Of a stretch of DNA of 64,000 bases, positions 46,522 through 54,935 are shown one piece after another. Every line of letters begins with the position of its first letter. Position 1 is the first letter of the stretch. This stretch comes from Croceicoccus gelatinilyticus (GTDB lineage: Bacteria > Pseudomonadota > Alphaproteobacteria > Sphingomonadales > Sphingomonadaceae), in the NCBI RefSeq assembly GCF_018398395.1, contig NZ_JAHCBF010000006.1, forward strand, positions 124,001 through 188,000, in the 5' to 3' direction. The position numbers and the translations under genes were made by a program. Below the pieces are notes generated by a model. The model was not told the DNA's origin. It made no database searches and saw only the letters and a list, made by a program, of their open reading frames with translations.

Positions 46522-49500
46522 TTGTCCGCACCTGACCTGTCCCTGCTGACGAAGCGCCGCTTTGCGCCGCTTTTCGTCGTCCAGTTCCTTGGCGCGTTCA
46601 ACGACAACCTGCTGAAGTTCTCGCTACTCTTCCTCGCCAGCTTTACCGTTTACGCGGCAGAGCCGGGCAAGGCGGAAATGCTGGCCACCGTATCGACCGG
46701 CCTGTTCATCCTGCCCTATTTCCTGTTCTCCGCTATGGCGGGGCAGATCGCCGACACGATCGACAAGTCGAAAGTGATCCGCGTCGTCAAACTGGGCGAA
46801 GCGGTGATCATGGGCTTCGGCCTCTTGGGGTTCCTGCTGCAGTCGATCCCGATCCTGTTGCTGGCCTTGTTCCTGTCGGGGCTTCAGTCGACGTTCTTCG
46901 GTCCGGTCAAATACTCGATCATCCCGCAGCACCTTAAGCGCGAGGAAGTGATGGGCGGCACCGGCCTGATCGAGGCGGGGACGTTCGTTGCCATCCTCGG
47001 CGGGCAATTGCTGGCGGGCATCATCGATCCGTGGCTGGGCGGCATCACGGCACTGTGTTTCGCAGGGCTCGGCTTCCTCGCCAGTCTTGCCGTGCCCAGC
47101 GCGCCGCCGGTTCGCGAAAGCCACCGGATCGATCGCAACATCTGGCGCGCGACGGCGCAGATCCTGTCCATCGCCAGACACGGTCGCGGCGTCTGGCTCG
47201 CCATTCTCGGCATCAGCTGGTTCTTCGCCTGCGGGGCGGTGGTCGTCTCGCTGTTCGCTCCGCTCGTTAGCGGTACGCTGGACGCGCAGCAGGGCGTGGT
47301 GACGCTGTTCCTGATCGTCTTCTCGATGTTCGTCGCGATCGGCTCGCTGCTGGTGAACCGGCTGCTGAGAGGCGAGGTTTCGGCCAAGTTCGTGCCAGTC
47401 TCCGCGCTGTTCCTCGCACTGGGCCTGATCGACCTCTATTTCTCGACCAGTGGGTTCGTACCGCGCACCAGCGATGCGACCATCGGGCTATTTCTCGACC
47501 ATCCCTCGTCGAAGCGCATCCTGGCCGACCTTGCCGTCATCGCACTGTCGGGCGGTATGTTCATCGTGCCGCTCTACGCGATCCTGCAAGTCCGCTCCGA
47601 TCCCGAGGAACGTTCGCGCGTGATTGCCGCGAACAACATCGTGAACGCGGGCGTGACGGTGTTCCTCGTCGCGATCATGACGGGGCTGCTATCGATCGGT
47701 TTCGCAACGCCGGGACTGCTGGCGGTGCTGGGCGTGATGACGCTGGCCGTGGCGCTGATGTCGATCTGGCTGCTGCCCGAATACCTGTTCAAGCAGATCA
47801 CGGCTTTCATCCTGCGCCTGCTCTACCGCGTCGAAGTCACGGGCCTTGAAAACATGCCGGCCAAGGGCGAGCGTGCCGTGGTCGTCGTCAACCACCTCTC
47901 GTTCCTCGATGGCGTGCTGTTGGGGGCGTTCCTTCCGGGCAAGCCGACTTTCGCGGTCCATACCGCGATTGCCCGCAATCTCTGGCTCAAACCGTTCTTC
48001 AGCCTTTTCGAGATATTCCCCGTCGATCCCACCAACCCGATGTCGGCCAAGGCCATGGTCCGTGCGGTTCAGGAAGGACGCACGCTGGTGATCTTCCCCG
48101 AAGGCCGCATCACGGTCACCGGTGCGCTGATGAAGGTTTTCGACGGCCCCGGCATGGTCGCCGACAAGGCCGATGCGCCGATCGTGCCGGTGCGGCTGGA
48201 CGGCCCGCAGTTCACGCCGTTCTCGCGCCTCAAGGGCAAAGTCCGGCAGCAGCTTTTCCCGAAGATCACCATCGATGTCCTGCCGCAGCGGCGCTTCGCG
48301 ATCGAGGGCGAGATGAGCGCGCGCGAACGCCGCGCAATCGCGGGCCGCAGGCTCTATGACGAAATGAGCCGGATGATCTTCGACACGACCAAGATCTACC
48401 GCACGCTATTCTCCGCCTTGTGCGCGGCGCGCGAACTGCACGGCGGGGACACGCCGGTGATCGAGGATGTGACCCGCAAGCAGGTCTCGTTCGACCGCCT
48501 GATCGCGGGCTCGGGCGTGCTCGGCAAGCGGCTGTCGCAAGGGACCGAAGTGGGCGAGGCGGTCGGCCTGCTGATGCCCAACGTCAACGGTGTCGTCGTC
48601 GCGTTCTTCGCGCTGCAGTCCATCGGGCGCATTCCCGCGATGCTGAACTTCACGGTGGGCGAGGCCAGCCTCAAATCCGCTTGCGCGACGGCGAAAATCA
48701 GGACGGTGGTGACCGCGCGGGCCTTCGTCGAACAGGCAAAGCTCGAAGGCGCGATTGCTGCGCTGGAAGCCGACGGCATCGCGATCCGGTACCTCGAAGA
48801 CCTGGCGGAGACCGTCGACGGGCCTGAAAAGGTCTGGGCCGCGTTCACCGTGGGCCGGATCGAACATCGCCACGCCAAGCTGAACGTCGATCCCGGCAGT
48901 CCTGCCGTGATCCTGTTCACCAGCGGATCGGAAGGCACGCCCAAGGGCGTTGTGCTCAGCCATCGCAACTTGCTGGCCAACTGCGCGCAATTGTCGGCGC
49001 GGATCGATTTCAACGGCAGCGACGTGGTGCTGAACGCGCTGCCGGTGTTTCACAGCTTCGGCCTGACCGGGGGCACGTTGCTGCCGGTGCTCAACGGCAT
49101 CAGGACCGTGCTCTATCCCAGTCCGCTGCATTACCGGATCGTGCCTGCGCTGGCCTATGACGCCAATGCGACGATCCTGTTCGGGACCGACACGTTCCTG
49201 TCGGGCTACGCCCGCATGGCGCATGGGTATGACTTCTACTCGGTCCGCTATATCTTCGCAGGGGCCGAAAAAGTGCGCGACGAGACGCGGCGCGCTTATG
49301 CTGAGAAGTTCGGGCTGCGCATCCTCGAAGGCTATGGCGCGACGGAGGCGGCGCCGGTCATCGCGGTCAATACGCCGATGCATTTCAAGGCAGGTTCGGT
49401 TGGGCGGATGTTGCCCGCGATGGAAGCGCGGCTGGACGATGTGCCGGGGATCGAGGAGGGCGGACGCCTCTTCATTCGCGGGCCGAACGTCATGGCGGGA

Positions 49501-49926
49501 TATTACCTCGCGGACGAACCGGGCGTCCTGCAACCGCCGGAGGGTGGCTGGCACGATACCGGCGACATCGTCACCATCGACGAGGAAGGCTTCGTCACCA
49601 TTCGCGGCAGGGCAAAACGCTTTGCCAAGATCGGCGGGGAGATGGTCTCGCTACCGGCGGTAGAGGGATATGCGGCGGCTGTCTGGCCGGATGCGGAAAC
49701 CGCCATCGTGACACGGCCCGATTCCAAGAAGGGTGAGCAAATGGTGCTCTACACCACTGCGGCGGATGCAGACGCCAAGGCGCTGCAAAGCTGGGCCAAG
49801 GCCAACGGCATTGCCGAGATCATGGTGCCGCGTGAAATACGTGTCGTCGACGCGCTGCCGGTGCTGGGCACGGGCAAGATAGATTACGTCACGTTGAACG
49901 CCATGGCACGCGACGAGGGCGCATAA
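46522..49926 (+). CDS. MFS-PlsC-acyl-ACP synthetase fusion (LplT-Aas type)
   Basis: A 1134-residue three-part protein. Residues 1-430 are an MFS/LplT-like lysophospholipid flippase (QFLGAFNDNLLKF). About 435-640 is a PlsC-type acyltransferase with NHLSFLDG (HX4D) and FPEGRITVTG. About 650-1130 is an AMP-forming acyl-acyl-carrier-protein synthetase with LFTSGSEGTPKGVVLSH and YGATEAAPV. Together they would import, reacylate and recycle lysophospholipid. Start is TTG 46522 after GAGGGGGAAA. In enterobacteria LplT and Aas are separate. Confidence 0.92.
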   Translation: MSAPDLSLLTKRRFAPLFVVQFLGAFNDNLLKFSLLFLASFTVYAAEPGKAEMLATVSTGLFILPYFLFSAMAGQIADTIDKSKVIRVVKLGEAVIMGFGLLGFLLQSIPILLLALFLSGLQSTFFGPVKYSIIPQHLKREEVMGGTGLIEAGTFVAILGGQLLAGIIDPWLGGITALCFAGLGFLASLAVPSAPPVRESHRIDRNIWRATAQILSIARHGRGVWLAILGISWFFACGAVVVSLFAPLVSGTLDAQQGVVTLFLIVFSMFVAIGSLLVNRLLRGEVSAKFVPVSALFLALGLIDLYFSTSGFVPRTSDATIGLFLDHPSSKRILADLAVIALSGGMFIVPLYAILQVRSDPEERSRVIAANNIVNAGVTVFLVAIMTGLLSIGFATPGLLAVLGVMTLAVALMSIWLLPEYLFKQITAFILRLLYRVEVTGLENMPAKGERAVVVVNHLSFLDGVLLGAFLPGKPTFAVHTAIARNLWLKPFFSLFEIFPVDPTNPMSAKAMVRAVQEGRTLVIFPEGRITVTGALMKVFDGPGMVADKADAPIVPVRLDGPQFTPFSRLKGKVRQQLFPKITIDVLPQRRFAIEGEMSARERRAIAGRRLYDEMSRMIFDTTKIYRTLFSALCAARELHGGDTPVIEDVTRKQVSFDRLIAGSGVLGKRLSQGTEVGEAVGLLMPNVNGVVVAFFALQSIGRIPAMLNFTVGEASLKSACATAKIRTVVTARAFVEQAKLEGAIAALEADGIAIRYLEDLAETVDGPEKVWAAFTVGRIEHRHAKLNVDPGSPAVILFTSGSEGTPKGVVLSHRNLLANCAQLSARIDFNGSDVVLNALPVFHSFGLTGGTLLPVLNGIRTVLYPSPLHYRIVPALAYDANATILFGTDTFLSGYARMAHGYDFYSVRYIFAGAEKVRDETRRAYAEKFGLRILEGYGATEAAPVIAVNTPMHFKAGSVGRMLPAMEARLDDVPGIEEGGRLFIRGPNVMAGYYLADEPGVLQPPEGGWHDTGDIVTIDEEGFVTIRGRAKRFAKIGGEMVSLPAVEGYAAAVWPDAETAIVTRPDSKKGEQMVLYTTAADADAKALQSWAKANGIAEIMVPREIRVVDALPVLGTGKIDYVTLNAMARDEGA

Positions 49927-49943
49927 CGGGCGCACCCATGAAA

Positions 49944-49975
49944 AGAGGCCGCCCGGACGAACCGGTACGGCCTCT
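49944..49975 (+). terminator. Terminator of the lipid-recycling gene
   Basis: AGAGGCCG (49944-49951) / CGGCCTCT (49968-49975), 18 bp after the stop; AAAA before it allows use on the minus strand too. Confidence 0.7.
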
Positions 49976-50017
49976 CCCATGTGGATTTGTGGCCCGCGGG
50001 TTTACCCCGCGTGGCGA

Positions 50018-50167
50018 TCAGGCGCCGCGGATCAGGCGTTCCCAGAAGCCGGGGGCTTCCATGGGCTGAAGGGCACCAAACTTGGCATAGCGCTGTGATG
50101 CGTCCGAAAACGGACGCGGCATAGTCCACCGATCGGGCGAACTGCTGCGATAGCTGGGTGTGAACAT
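50018..50167 (-). CDS. Small hypothetical protein, 49 residues
   Basis: The frame begins MFTPSYRSSSPDRWTMPRP and ends with APGFWERLIRGA. ATG 50167 is preceded by GAGG at eight bases. The composition (Ser, Arg, Pro, Trp) is protein-like and there is no other gene for 480 bp on either side. No membrane segment or known domain. It was found by direct translation. Confidence 0.55.
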   Translation of the reverse strand: MFTPSYRSSSPDRWTMPRPFSDASQRYAKFGALQPMEAPGFWERLIRGA

Positions 50168-50410
50168 CGTACTACCTCATGCATTCGTTACTTGTCCGTT
50201 AAAATCCTCAAAGCCAGAAAAGGTTTCCCGCGTCGAACCGATTAACCAAGCCCAGATGGTGCGAAACCGCGCCAAACTGCCCCTTCGCCATGCTTGACGA
50301 AGGACTTAAATGGTTAAGTGAAGGTTGAAAAAATTGGCTGATTCGGCCGGAATCGAGCCGACGTTAACCATTTCCGCGAGGAAAAGAGGGTTAACGAGGG
50401 GGCCTGCGAA

Positions 50411-50752
50411 TCAGGAAAGTCGCGCGAAATTCGCAGCGCCCGGCAAGGGGCGACGAGTAACGGCAGGCAGGTCGCCAGCCGTGGCACCCGAAAGCGACGT
50501 CAGGGCCGAGACCACTTCCTGAATGGCATCACGGTCGAGACTGTAGAACACCAGTTTTGCCTGCTTGCGCGACTGGACGAGGCCGGCACCGCGCAGAACG
50601 GCCAATTGCTGCGACAGGCCGGGCTGGGCGATCTCGGTCGCTTCCTCGATCTGCCCGACGTTCAGTTCGCCGCCCGACAACGCCTGCAGGATGCGAAAAC
50701 GCACCGGGTGGGCAACGGCCTTCAAGGCATCGATCGGAGGCCCGTCCGCCAT
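50411..50752 (-). CDS. ArsR/SmtB-family regulator of the sulfide locus (BigR/SqrR-like, no cysteines)
   Basis: A 113-residue winged-helix repressor: AHPVRFRILQALSGGELNVGQIEEAT, then recognition helix QPGLSQQLAVLRGAGLV and FYSLDRDA. Position and overall pattern match the sulfide-responsive SqrR/BigR group, but the whole protein contains no Cys. The two positions that carry the sensing thiols in SqrR/BigR appear as Gln (RILQ) and Ser/Gly (TSLSG). It shares one base with the peroxiredoxin stop (TAATG) and is divergent from the oxidation operon. Confidence 0.88.
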   Translation of the reverse strand: MADGPPIDALKAVAHPVRFRILQALSGGELNVGQIEEATEIAQPGLSQQLAVLRGAGLVQSRKQAKLVFYSLDRDAIQEVVSALTSLSGATAGDLPAVTRRPLPGAANFARLS

Positions 50753-51393
50753 TACTTCGTTTCCTTGATGGTGCGCAGGAACCAGTCGCTGTCGCCATCA
50801 GCGCCATAAACATCATCGAGCGTCGCAATGGGCTGTTGCAGCAGCGGCTCGCCCACCTGCCAGTTCGCAGGCGCAAGGGCAGGTTCGTCGTTCGTCGCCT
50901 GCAGCGCATCGAGCATGCGGAGCATTTCGGGCGTCGAGCGACCGACATTGGCCGGATAGCAGGTCATCGCGCGCACGACGCCATCGGGATCGATGAAGAA
51001 GGTGGTGCGTACAGTACCACTGTCATGGGCGTCGGCTGCGACCATCCCGTAGGCGCGCCCGATCACGAGAGTTGGATCCTCGATGATGGGAAAGCGAACT
51101 TCCACGCCGAACCGGTCGCGGATCATCCGCAGCCAGGCGAAGTGCGAAAAGAGGCTGTCGACCGACAGGGCCATCAGCGCACAATCCCGATCCGCGAAGT
51201 CGCTGGCCATTTTCGCCAGCTCGACGAACTCCGTCGTGCAGACGGGCGTGAAGTCCGCCGGATGCGAGAAGAGGATGAGCCAGCGTCCGCGGAAATCGGA
51301 CAGGCGAACATTGCCTGCCGTGCTGCGGGCCGAGAAATCCGGCGCGACATCGCCGATGCGCAGGCCGGAACAAGGTGGGTTGGTCAGGTCCAT
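50752..51393 (-). CDS. Peroxiredoxin, AhpC/TSA (Prx6-like) type
   Basis: A 213-residue peroxiredoxin. HPADFTPVCTTEF contains the peroxidatic Cys in PxxxTxxC context, and the length with C-terminal extension fits the Prx6 group (DWFLRTIKETK). Other cysteines (PPCSGL, RDCAL, TCYPANVG) are not placed like the classic resolving Cys, so it is probably 1-Cys in mechanism. Being first in the ArsR operon, it may reduce persulfides or peroxides formed in sulfide oxidation. Confidence 0.9.
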   Translation of the reverse strand: MDLTNPPCSGLRIGDVAPDFSARSTAGNVRLSDFRGRWLILFSHPADFTPVCTTEFVELAKMASDFADRDCALMALSVDSLFSHFAWLRMIRDRFGVEVRFPIIEDPTLVIGRAYGMVAADAHDSGTVRTTFFIDPDGVVRAMTCYPANVGRSTPEMLRMLDALQATNDEPALAPANWQVGEPLLQQPIATLDDVYGADGDSDWFLRTIKETK

Positions 51394-51428
51394 TCCGGCC
51401 TTATTGCACCTTGACTTTCGGAAAGCAA

Positions 51429-51449
51429 TACATATACACGATTTATGTA
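51429..51449. promoter_or_regulatory. Candidate ArsR operator in the divergent sulfide promoter region
   Basis: TACATA (51429-51434) and TATGTA (51444-51449) form perfect 6-bp arms with a 9-bp spacer, 20 bp before the dioxygenase start. The size and AT-rich arms fit ArsR-family sites. Confidence 0.6.
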
Positions 51450-51469
51450 AATAAAGTTTGGAGGCTGCA

Positions 51470-52399
51470 ATGTCCCGAGATGCCGTTATCGATCGCGCTG
51501 CCGAGCAGGTCGGCCGCGCTCAGGCCGACAAGGCGCTAAGGCCCACGATTGCTGGGTTTTTCGACGAGGCAACTTATACCGTCAGCTACGTCGTGCACGA
51601 TCCTGCGACGAACGAGGCCGCGATTATCGACTCGGTCCTCGATTACGAGTCGGCCTCGGGTCGCACCTCGAACGGGTCCGCTGACCGGATTATTGAGTAT
51701 ATAAATACGAATAATCTGAAAGTGACCTGGCTGATCGAGACGCATGCCCATGCCGATCATATTTCTGCCGCGCCCTATCTGCAGCAGAAGCTGGGCGGCA
51801 AGCTGGCAATCGGCAAGGACATCATCCGCGTCCAGGAAGTCTTCGGCAAGCTGTTCAACGCCGGCACCGATTTCCAGCGCGACGGTTCGCAGTTCGACAA
51901 GCTGTTCGAGGATGGCGAGACCTTCCGCATCGGCGAGCTTGAAGGCATGGCGCTTCACGTGCCGGGCCATACGCCTGCCGACATGGCATTCCTGATCGGC
52001 GATGCCGCCTTCGTCGGCGACACGATCTTCATGCCCGACTTCGGCACCGCCCGCGCCGACTTCCCCGGCGGCGATGCGCGCCAGCTGTTCCAGTCGATCC
52101 GCCGCCTGCTTTCGCTGCCGGGCGATACCCGCCTGTTCCTGTGCCACGATTACAAGGCACCGGGCCGCGACGAATATGCTTGGGAGACCACCGTCAAACA
52201 GCAGCGCGAGGAGAACGTCCACGTAAAGGACGGCGTCACCGAGGACGAATTCGTCGAAATGCGCACCAGCCGTGACAAGACGCTGGCCATGCCGAACCTG
52301 ATCATGCCCAGCGTGCAGGTGAACATCCGCGGCGGGCGCCTGCCCGAGCCCGAGGACAATGGCGTCAGCTACATCAAGATCCCGGTGAACGCGGTATGA
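51470..52399 (+). CDS. Persulfide dioxygenase-type metallo-beta-lactamase fold protein (Blh/ETHE1-like)
   Basis: A 309-residue MBL-fold enzyme: ETHAHADHISAAPYL is the metal motif, with HVPGHTPADM, FVGDTIFMPDFGTARADFPGGDA and CHDYKAPGRDEYAWET, all characteristic of persulfide dioxygenases that oxidise glutathione persulfide to sulfite. ATG 51470 follows GGAGG. It overlaps the YeeE gene by 4 bp. In Blh proteins this domain is fused to the DUF442 domain, which here is a separate gene at 53262. Confidence 0.9.
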   Translation: MSRDAVIDRAAEQVGRAQADKALRPTIAGFFDEATYTVSYVVHDPATNEAAIIDSVLDYESASGRTSNGSADRIIEYINTNNLKVTWLIETHAHADHISAAPYLQQKLGGKLAIGKDIIRVQEVFGKLFNAGTDFQRDGSQFDKLFEDGETFRIGELEGMALHVPGHTPADMAFLIGDAAFVGDTIFMPDFGTARADFPGGDARQLFQSIRRLLSLPGDTRLFLCHDYKAPGRDEYAWETTVKQQREENVHVKDGVTEDEFVEMRTSRDKTLAMPNLIMPSVQVNIRGGRLPEPEDNGVSYIKIPVNAV

Positions 52400-52845
52400 C
52401 GATCCCCGGTTTCCCTGATGCCGCACCGCTTGCGGGTCTGATTGGCGGCATCCTCATCGGCCTGTCGGCTGCGGTCATGCTGCTTGGCATGGGCCGTATC
52501 GCGGGCGTCTCCGGCATTTTCGCCAAGGCTACCGGTGTCGGCGGCAGCGGAATTACCCGCGGCGGGGCATGGGCCTTCGTGCTCGGCCTGCCGCTCGGCG
52601 CGCTGATCGTCGCGATCGTGACCGGCGGGGTCGATGCGCAGTTTGCAGGCTTTGGCCCGATCGTTGTTGCCGGCGTGCTGGTCGGCATCGGTACGCGGCT
52701 GGGCAGCGGCTGCACCAGCGGCCACGGCGTCTGCGGCGTCAGCCGTCTTTCCGCCCGCTCGATCGTCGCCACGGTTACTTTCATGATCGCGGGGATCGTC
52801 ACGGTCGCCGTCATGAACGCGATGGGGATGGAGGTGCTGAAATGA
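52396..52845 (+). CDS. YeeE/YedE-family protein, first half
   Basis: A 149-residue membrane protein with four helices. GTRLGSGCTSGHGVCGVSRLSARS is the family's cysteine motif. It belongs to the split YeeE pairs (PmpA/B-like) thought to move thiosulfate, sulfur or related compounds. The ATG overlaps the dioxygenase stop (ATGA) and its stop overlaps the next gene likewise. Confidence 0.9.
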   Translation: MTIPGFPDAAPLAGLIGGILIGLSAAVMLLGMGRIAGVSGIFAKATGVGGSGITRGGAWAFVLGLPLGALIVAIVTGGVDAQFAGFGPIVVAGVLVGIGTRLGSGCTSGHGVCGVSRLSARSIVATVTFMIAGIVTVAVMNAMGMEVLK

Positions 52846-53258
52846 GCAGCAAGATCCTGACACCGCTCGCCGCCGGAACCCTGTTCGGCGCGGGCCTCAC
52901 CATCGGCGGCATGACCGATCCGGCGCGTGTGCGCGGCTTTCTCGACATCTTCGGCGACTGGGACCCGACGCTGGCCTTCGTCATGGGCGGCGCAGTCATC
53001 GTCATGGCCATCGCGTGGCGCATCGTGCCCCGCATGGTGGAGCCCCTTTTTGCCGAGAAGTTCCACATTCCCGACCGCTCCGACCTTACGCCTAGCCTCA
53101 TCGGCGGTTCGGCCCTGTTCGGTGTGGGCTGGGGCATCGCGGGCCTGTGCCCCGGACCGGGCATCGCCGCGCTGGTGATCGAACCCACGCTCGCCGCGAC
53201 ATTTGTCGTCTCGATGTTCGCGGGGATGCTGATCCTGCGCCTTTTCGAACGGAACTGA
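52842..53258 (+). CDS. YeeE/YedE-family protein, second half
   Basis: A 138-residue membrane protein with TLFGAGLTIGGMTDPARVRGFLD and GWGIAGLCPGPGIAAL, the second Cys-containing half of the YeeE fold. With the preceding gene it forms one transporter. ATG 52842 overlaps the previous stop; 3 bp before the next gene. Confidence 0.9.
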   Translation: MSSKILTPLAAGTLFGAGLTIGGMTDPARVRGFLDIFGDWDPTLAFVMGGAVIVMAIAWRIVPRMVEPLFAEKFHIPDRSDLTPSLIGGSALFGVGWGIAGLCPGPGIAALVIEPTLAATFVVSMFAGMLILRLFERN

Positions 53259-53261
53259 CCC

Positions 53262-53684
53262 ATGGAAATTCGCCGCATAGACGACCAGTTCGCGGTATCG
53301 CCCCAGATCACGCCTGCAGACGTTGAAAAAATTGCGGACGAGGGCTTCACCACGATTATCTGCAACCGTCCCGATAGCGAAGAGGCGGGCCAGCCAACGT
53401 CCGTCGCCATTGCCAAGGCGGCGAAGCAGGCAGGGCTCGATTTCCACCTGATCGCGGTTTCGGGCGGCGCCTTTCCAGAGACTGCCGTCGCGCGTTTTCG
53501 CGGCGTGCGACAGGCGGCTGAAGGGCCGGTGCTGGCCTATTGCCGCACCGGTACGCGCTCGATGACGCTGGAGACGCTGGCCAACCCCGAAGACCGCTCG
53601 ATCGAAGATCGCCTCTCGCGCGCAGAGGGGGCTGGATACGACCTGTCCTCCCTGCGTGAGCGGCTGGTCTACGAAGACAACTAA
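53262..53684 (+). CDS. DUF442 / TIGR01244 sulfurtransferase-like protein
   Basis: A 140-residue protein with MEIRRIDDQFAVSPQITPADVEKIADEGFTTIICNRPDSE and a phosphatase/rhodanese-type loop AYCRTGTRS. This is the N-terminal domain of Blh proteins, here standing alone. It likely transfers persulfide sulfur to thiosulfate or glutathione, by inference from its Cys loop and context. Confidence 0.88.
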   Translation: MEIRRIDDQFAVSPQITPADVEKIADEGFTTIICNRPDSEEAGQPTSVAIAKAAKQAGLDFHLIAVSGGAFPETAVARFRGVRQAAEGPVLAYCRTGTRSMTLETLANPEDRSIEDRLSRAEGAGYDLSSLRERLVYEDN

Positions 53685-53705
53685 AAAGAGGCAGGAGAAG
53701 ACACG

Positions 53706-54935
53706 ATGGCCCAGGCACTGAAGCACACGGTCGTGATCATCGGCGGCGGGGCCGCGGGCATCGCGACGGCATCCTCCATGCTCAAGCGCGAGCCCCTGCT
53801 CGACATTGCGATCGTGGAACCTTCGCCGTCTCATTATTACCAGCCCGGCTGGACGATGGTCGGCGGCGGTGTCTTCAAGTCGCCGGTGACGTGCCGCCCG
53901 ATGGCGGATGTCATGCCCGACCGCGTGAAGTGGATCCGCGAATCCGCGGCCAGTTTTCAGCCCGACGACAATATGGTCACGTTGGCTGACGGGACGACGA
54001 TCGCTTACGAGTTGCTGATCGTCGCACCCGGTATCCGGCTTGCCTGGGAACAGATCGAGGGTCTGTCCGACACGCTGGGCAAGAACGGCGTGACGTCGAA
54101 CTATCGTTTCGACCTAGCGCCCTACACCTGGGATCTCGTCAGCAACCTCAAGTCCGGCCGCGCGCTGTTCACGCAGCCGCCGATGCCGATCAAGTGCGCC
54201 GGTGCGCCGCAGAAGGCGATGTACCTGTCGTGCGACACGTGGGAGCATAACGGCGCGCTGCCCAACATCGATGTCGAGTTCCACAATGCGGGCGGCGTCC
54301 TGTTCGGCGTTCCGGCCTATGTCCCGGCGCTCATGGAATATGTCGATCACTACGGCATCGGGCTGAACTTCGGCTCGACGCTGGTTGCCGTCGACGGTCC
54401 GTCGCGCAAGGCGACGTTCAAGACCGAGGCGGGCGAGGTGACCCGCGATTTCGACATGATCCATGTCGTCCCGCCGCAAGTCGCGCCCGATTTCGTGGCC
54501 GACAGCCCGCTGGCAGGCGAAACCGGTTTTGTCGATGTCGACAAGTTCACCATGCGCCATGTGAAGTACCCCAACGTCTTCGGCCTCGGCGATGCTGGCT
54601 CGATGCCCAATGCCAAGACTGCAGCTGCGGCGCGCAAGCAGGCGCCGATCGTGGCCGTGAACGCGCTGTCGGTGCTGAACGGCGGCGAGCCTGTTGCCGA
54701 CTACGACGGCTATGGCTCGTGCCCGCTGACGGTCGAGAAGGGCCGCATCGTCCTGGCCGAGTTCGGATATGACGGAAAGCTGCTGCCGACGTTCCCCAAG
54801 TGGATCATCGACGGCACCCGCCCGCGCCGCCTGTCGTGGCTGCTGAAGTCCGAGGCGCTGCCGTGGGTTTACTGGAACGGCATGCTCAAGGGGCATGAAT
54901 GGCTGGTCAAGCCGCACGAGAAGCAGGACCACTGA
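53706..54935 (+). CDS. sqr: Sulfide:quinone oxidoreductase
   Basis: A 409-residue FAD enzyme. IIGGGAAGIATASSML is the dinucleotide-binding loop, PIKCAGAPQKAMYL contains a redox Cys, and FGLGDAGSMPNAKTAAAARKQ is the second FAD site. It oxidises sulfide to persulfide, passing electrons to quinone at the inner face of the membrane. Only one obvious redox Cys of the usual pair is at the classical position (others at CRPM, SCDT), consistent with a type II SQR. The SulP start overlaps its stop. Confidence 0.92.
   Translation: MAQALKHTVVIIGGGAAGIATASSMLKREPLLDIAIVEPSPSHYYQPGWTMVGGGVFKSPVTCRPMADVMPDRVKWIRESAASFQPDDNMVTLADGTTIAYELLIVAPGIRLAWEQIEGLSDTLGKNGVTSNYRFDLAPYTWDLVSNLKSGRALFTQPPMPIKCAGAPQKAMYLSCDTWEHNGALPNIDVEFHNAGGVLFGVPAYVPALMEYVDHYGIGLNFGSTLVAVDGPSRKATFKTEAGEVTRDFDMIHVVPPQVAPDFVADSPLAGETGFVDVDKFTMRHVKYPNVFGLGDAGSMPNAKTAAAARKQAPIVAVNALSVLNGGEPVADYDGYGSCPLTVEKGRIVLAEFGYDGKLLPTFPKWIIDGTRPRRLSWLLKSEALPWVYWNGMLKGHEWLVKPHEKQDH

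Noticed and set aside
50341-50400. Segment with GATTCGGCCGGAATC and repeated GTTAAC, first suspected as a tRNA 3' end or att site
   Set aside because: No acceptor stem or anticodon arm could be folded, and no integrase or duplicated att core is nearby.
50325-50522. 65-codon plus-strand frame before and into the ArsR gene
   Set aside because: Starts with TTG without a ribosome site, half of it antisense to ArsR; composition not protein-like.
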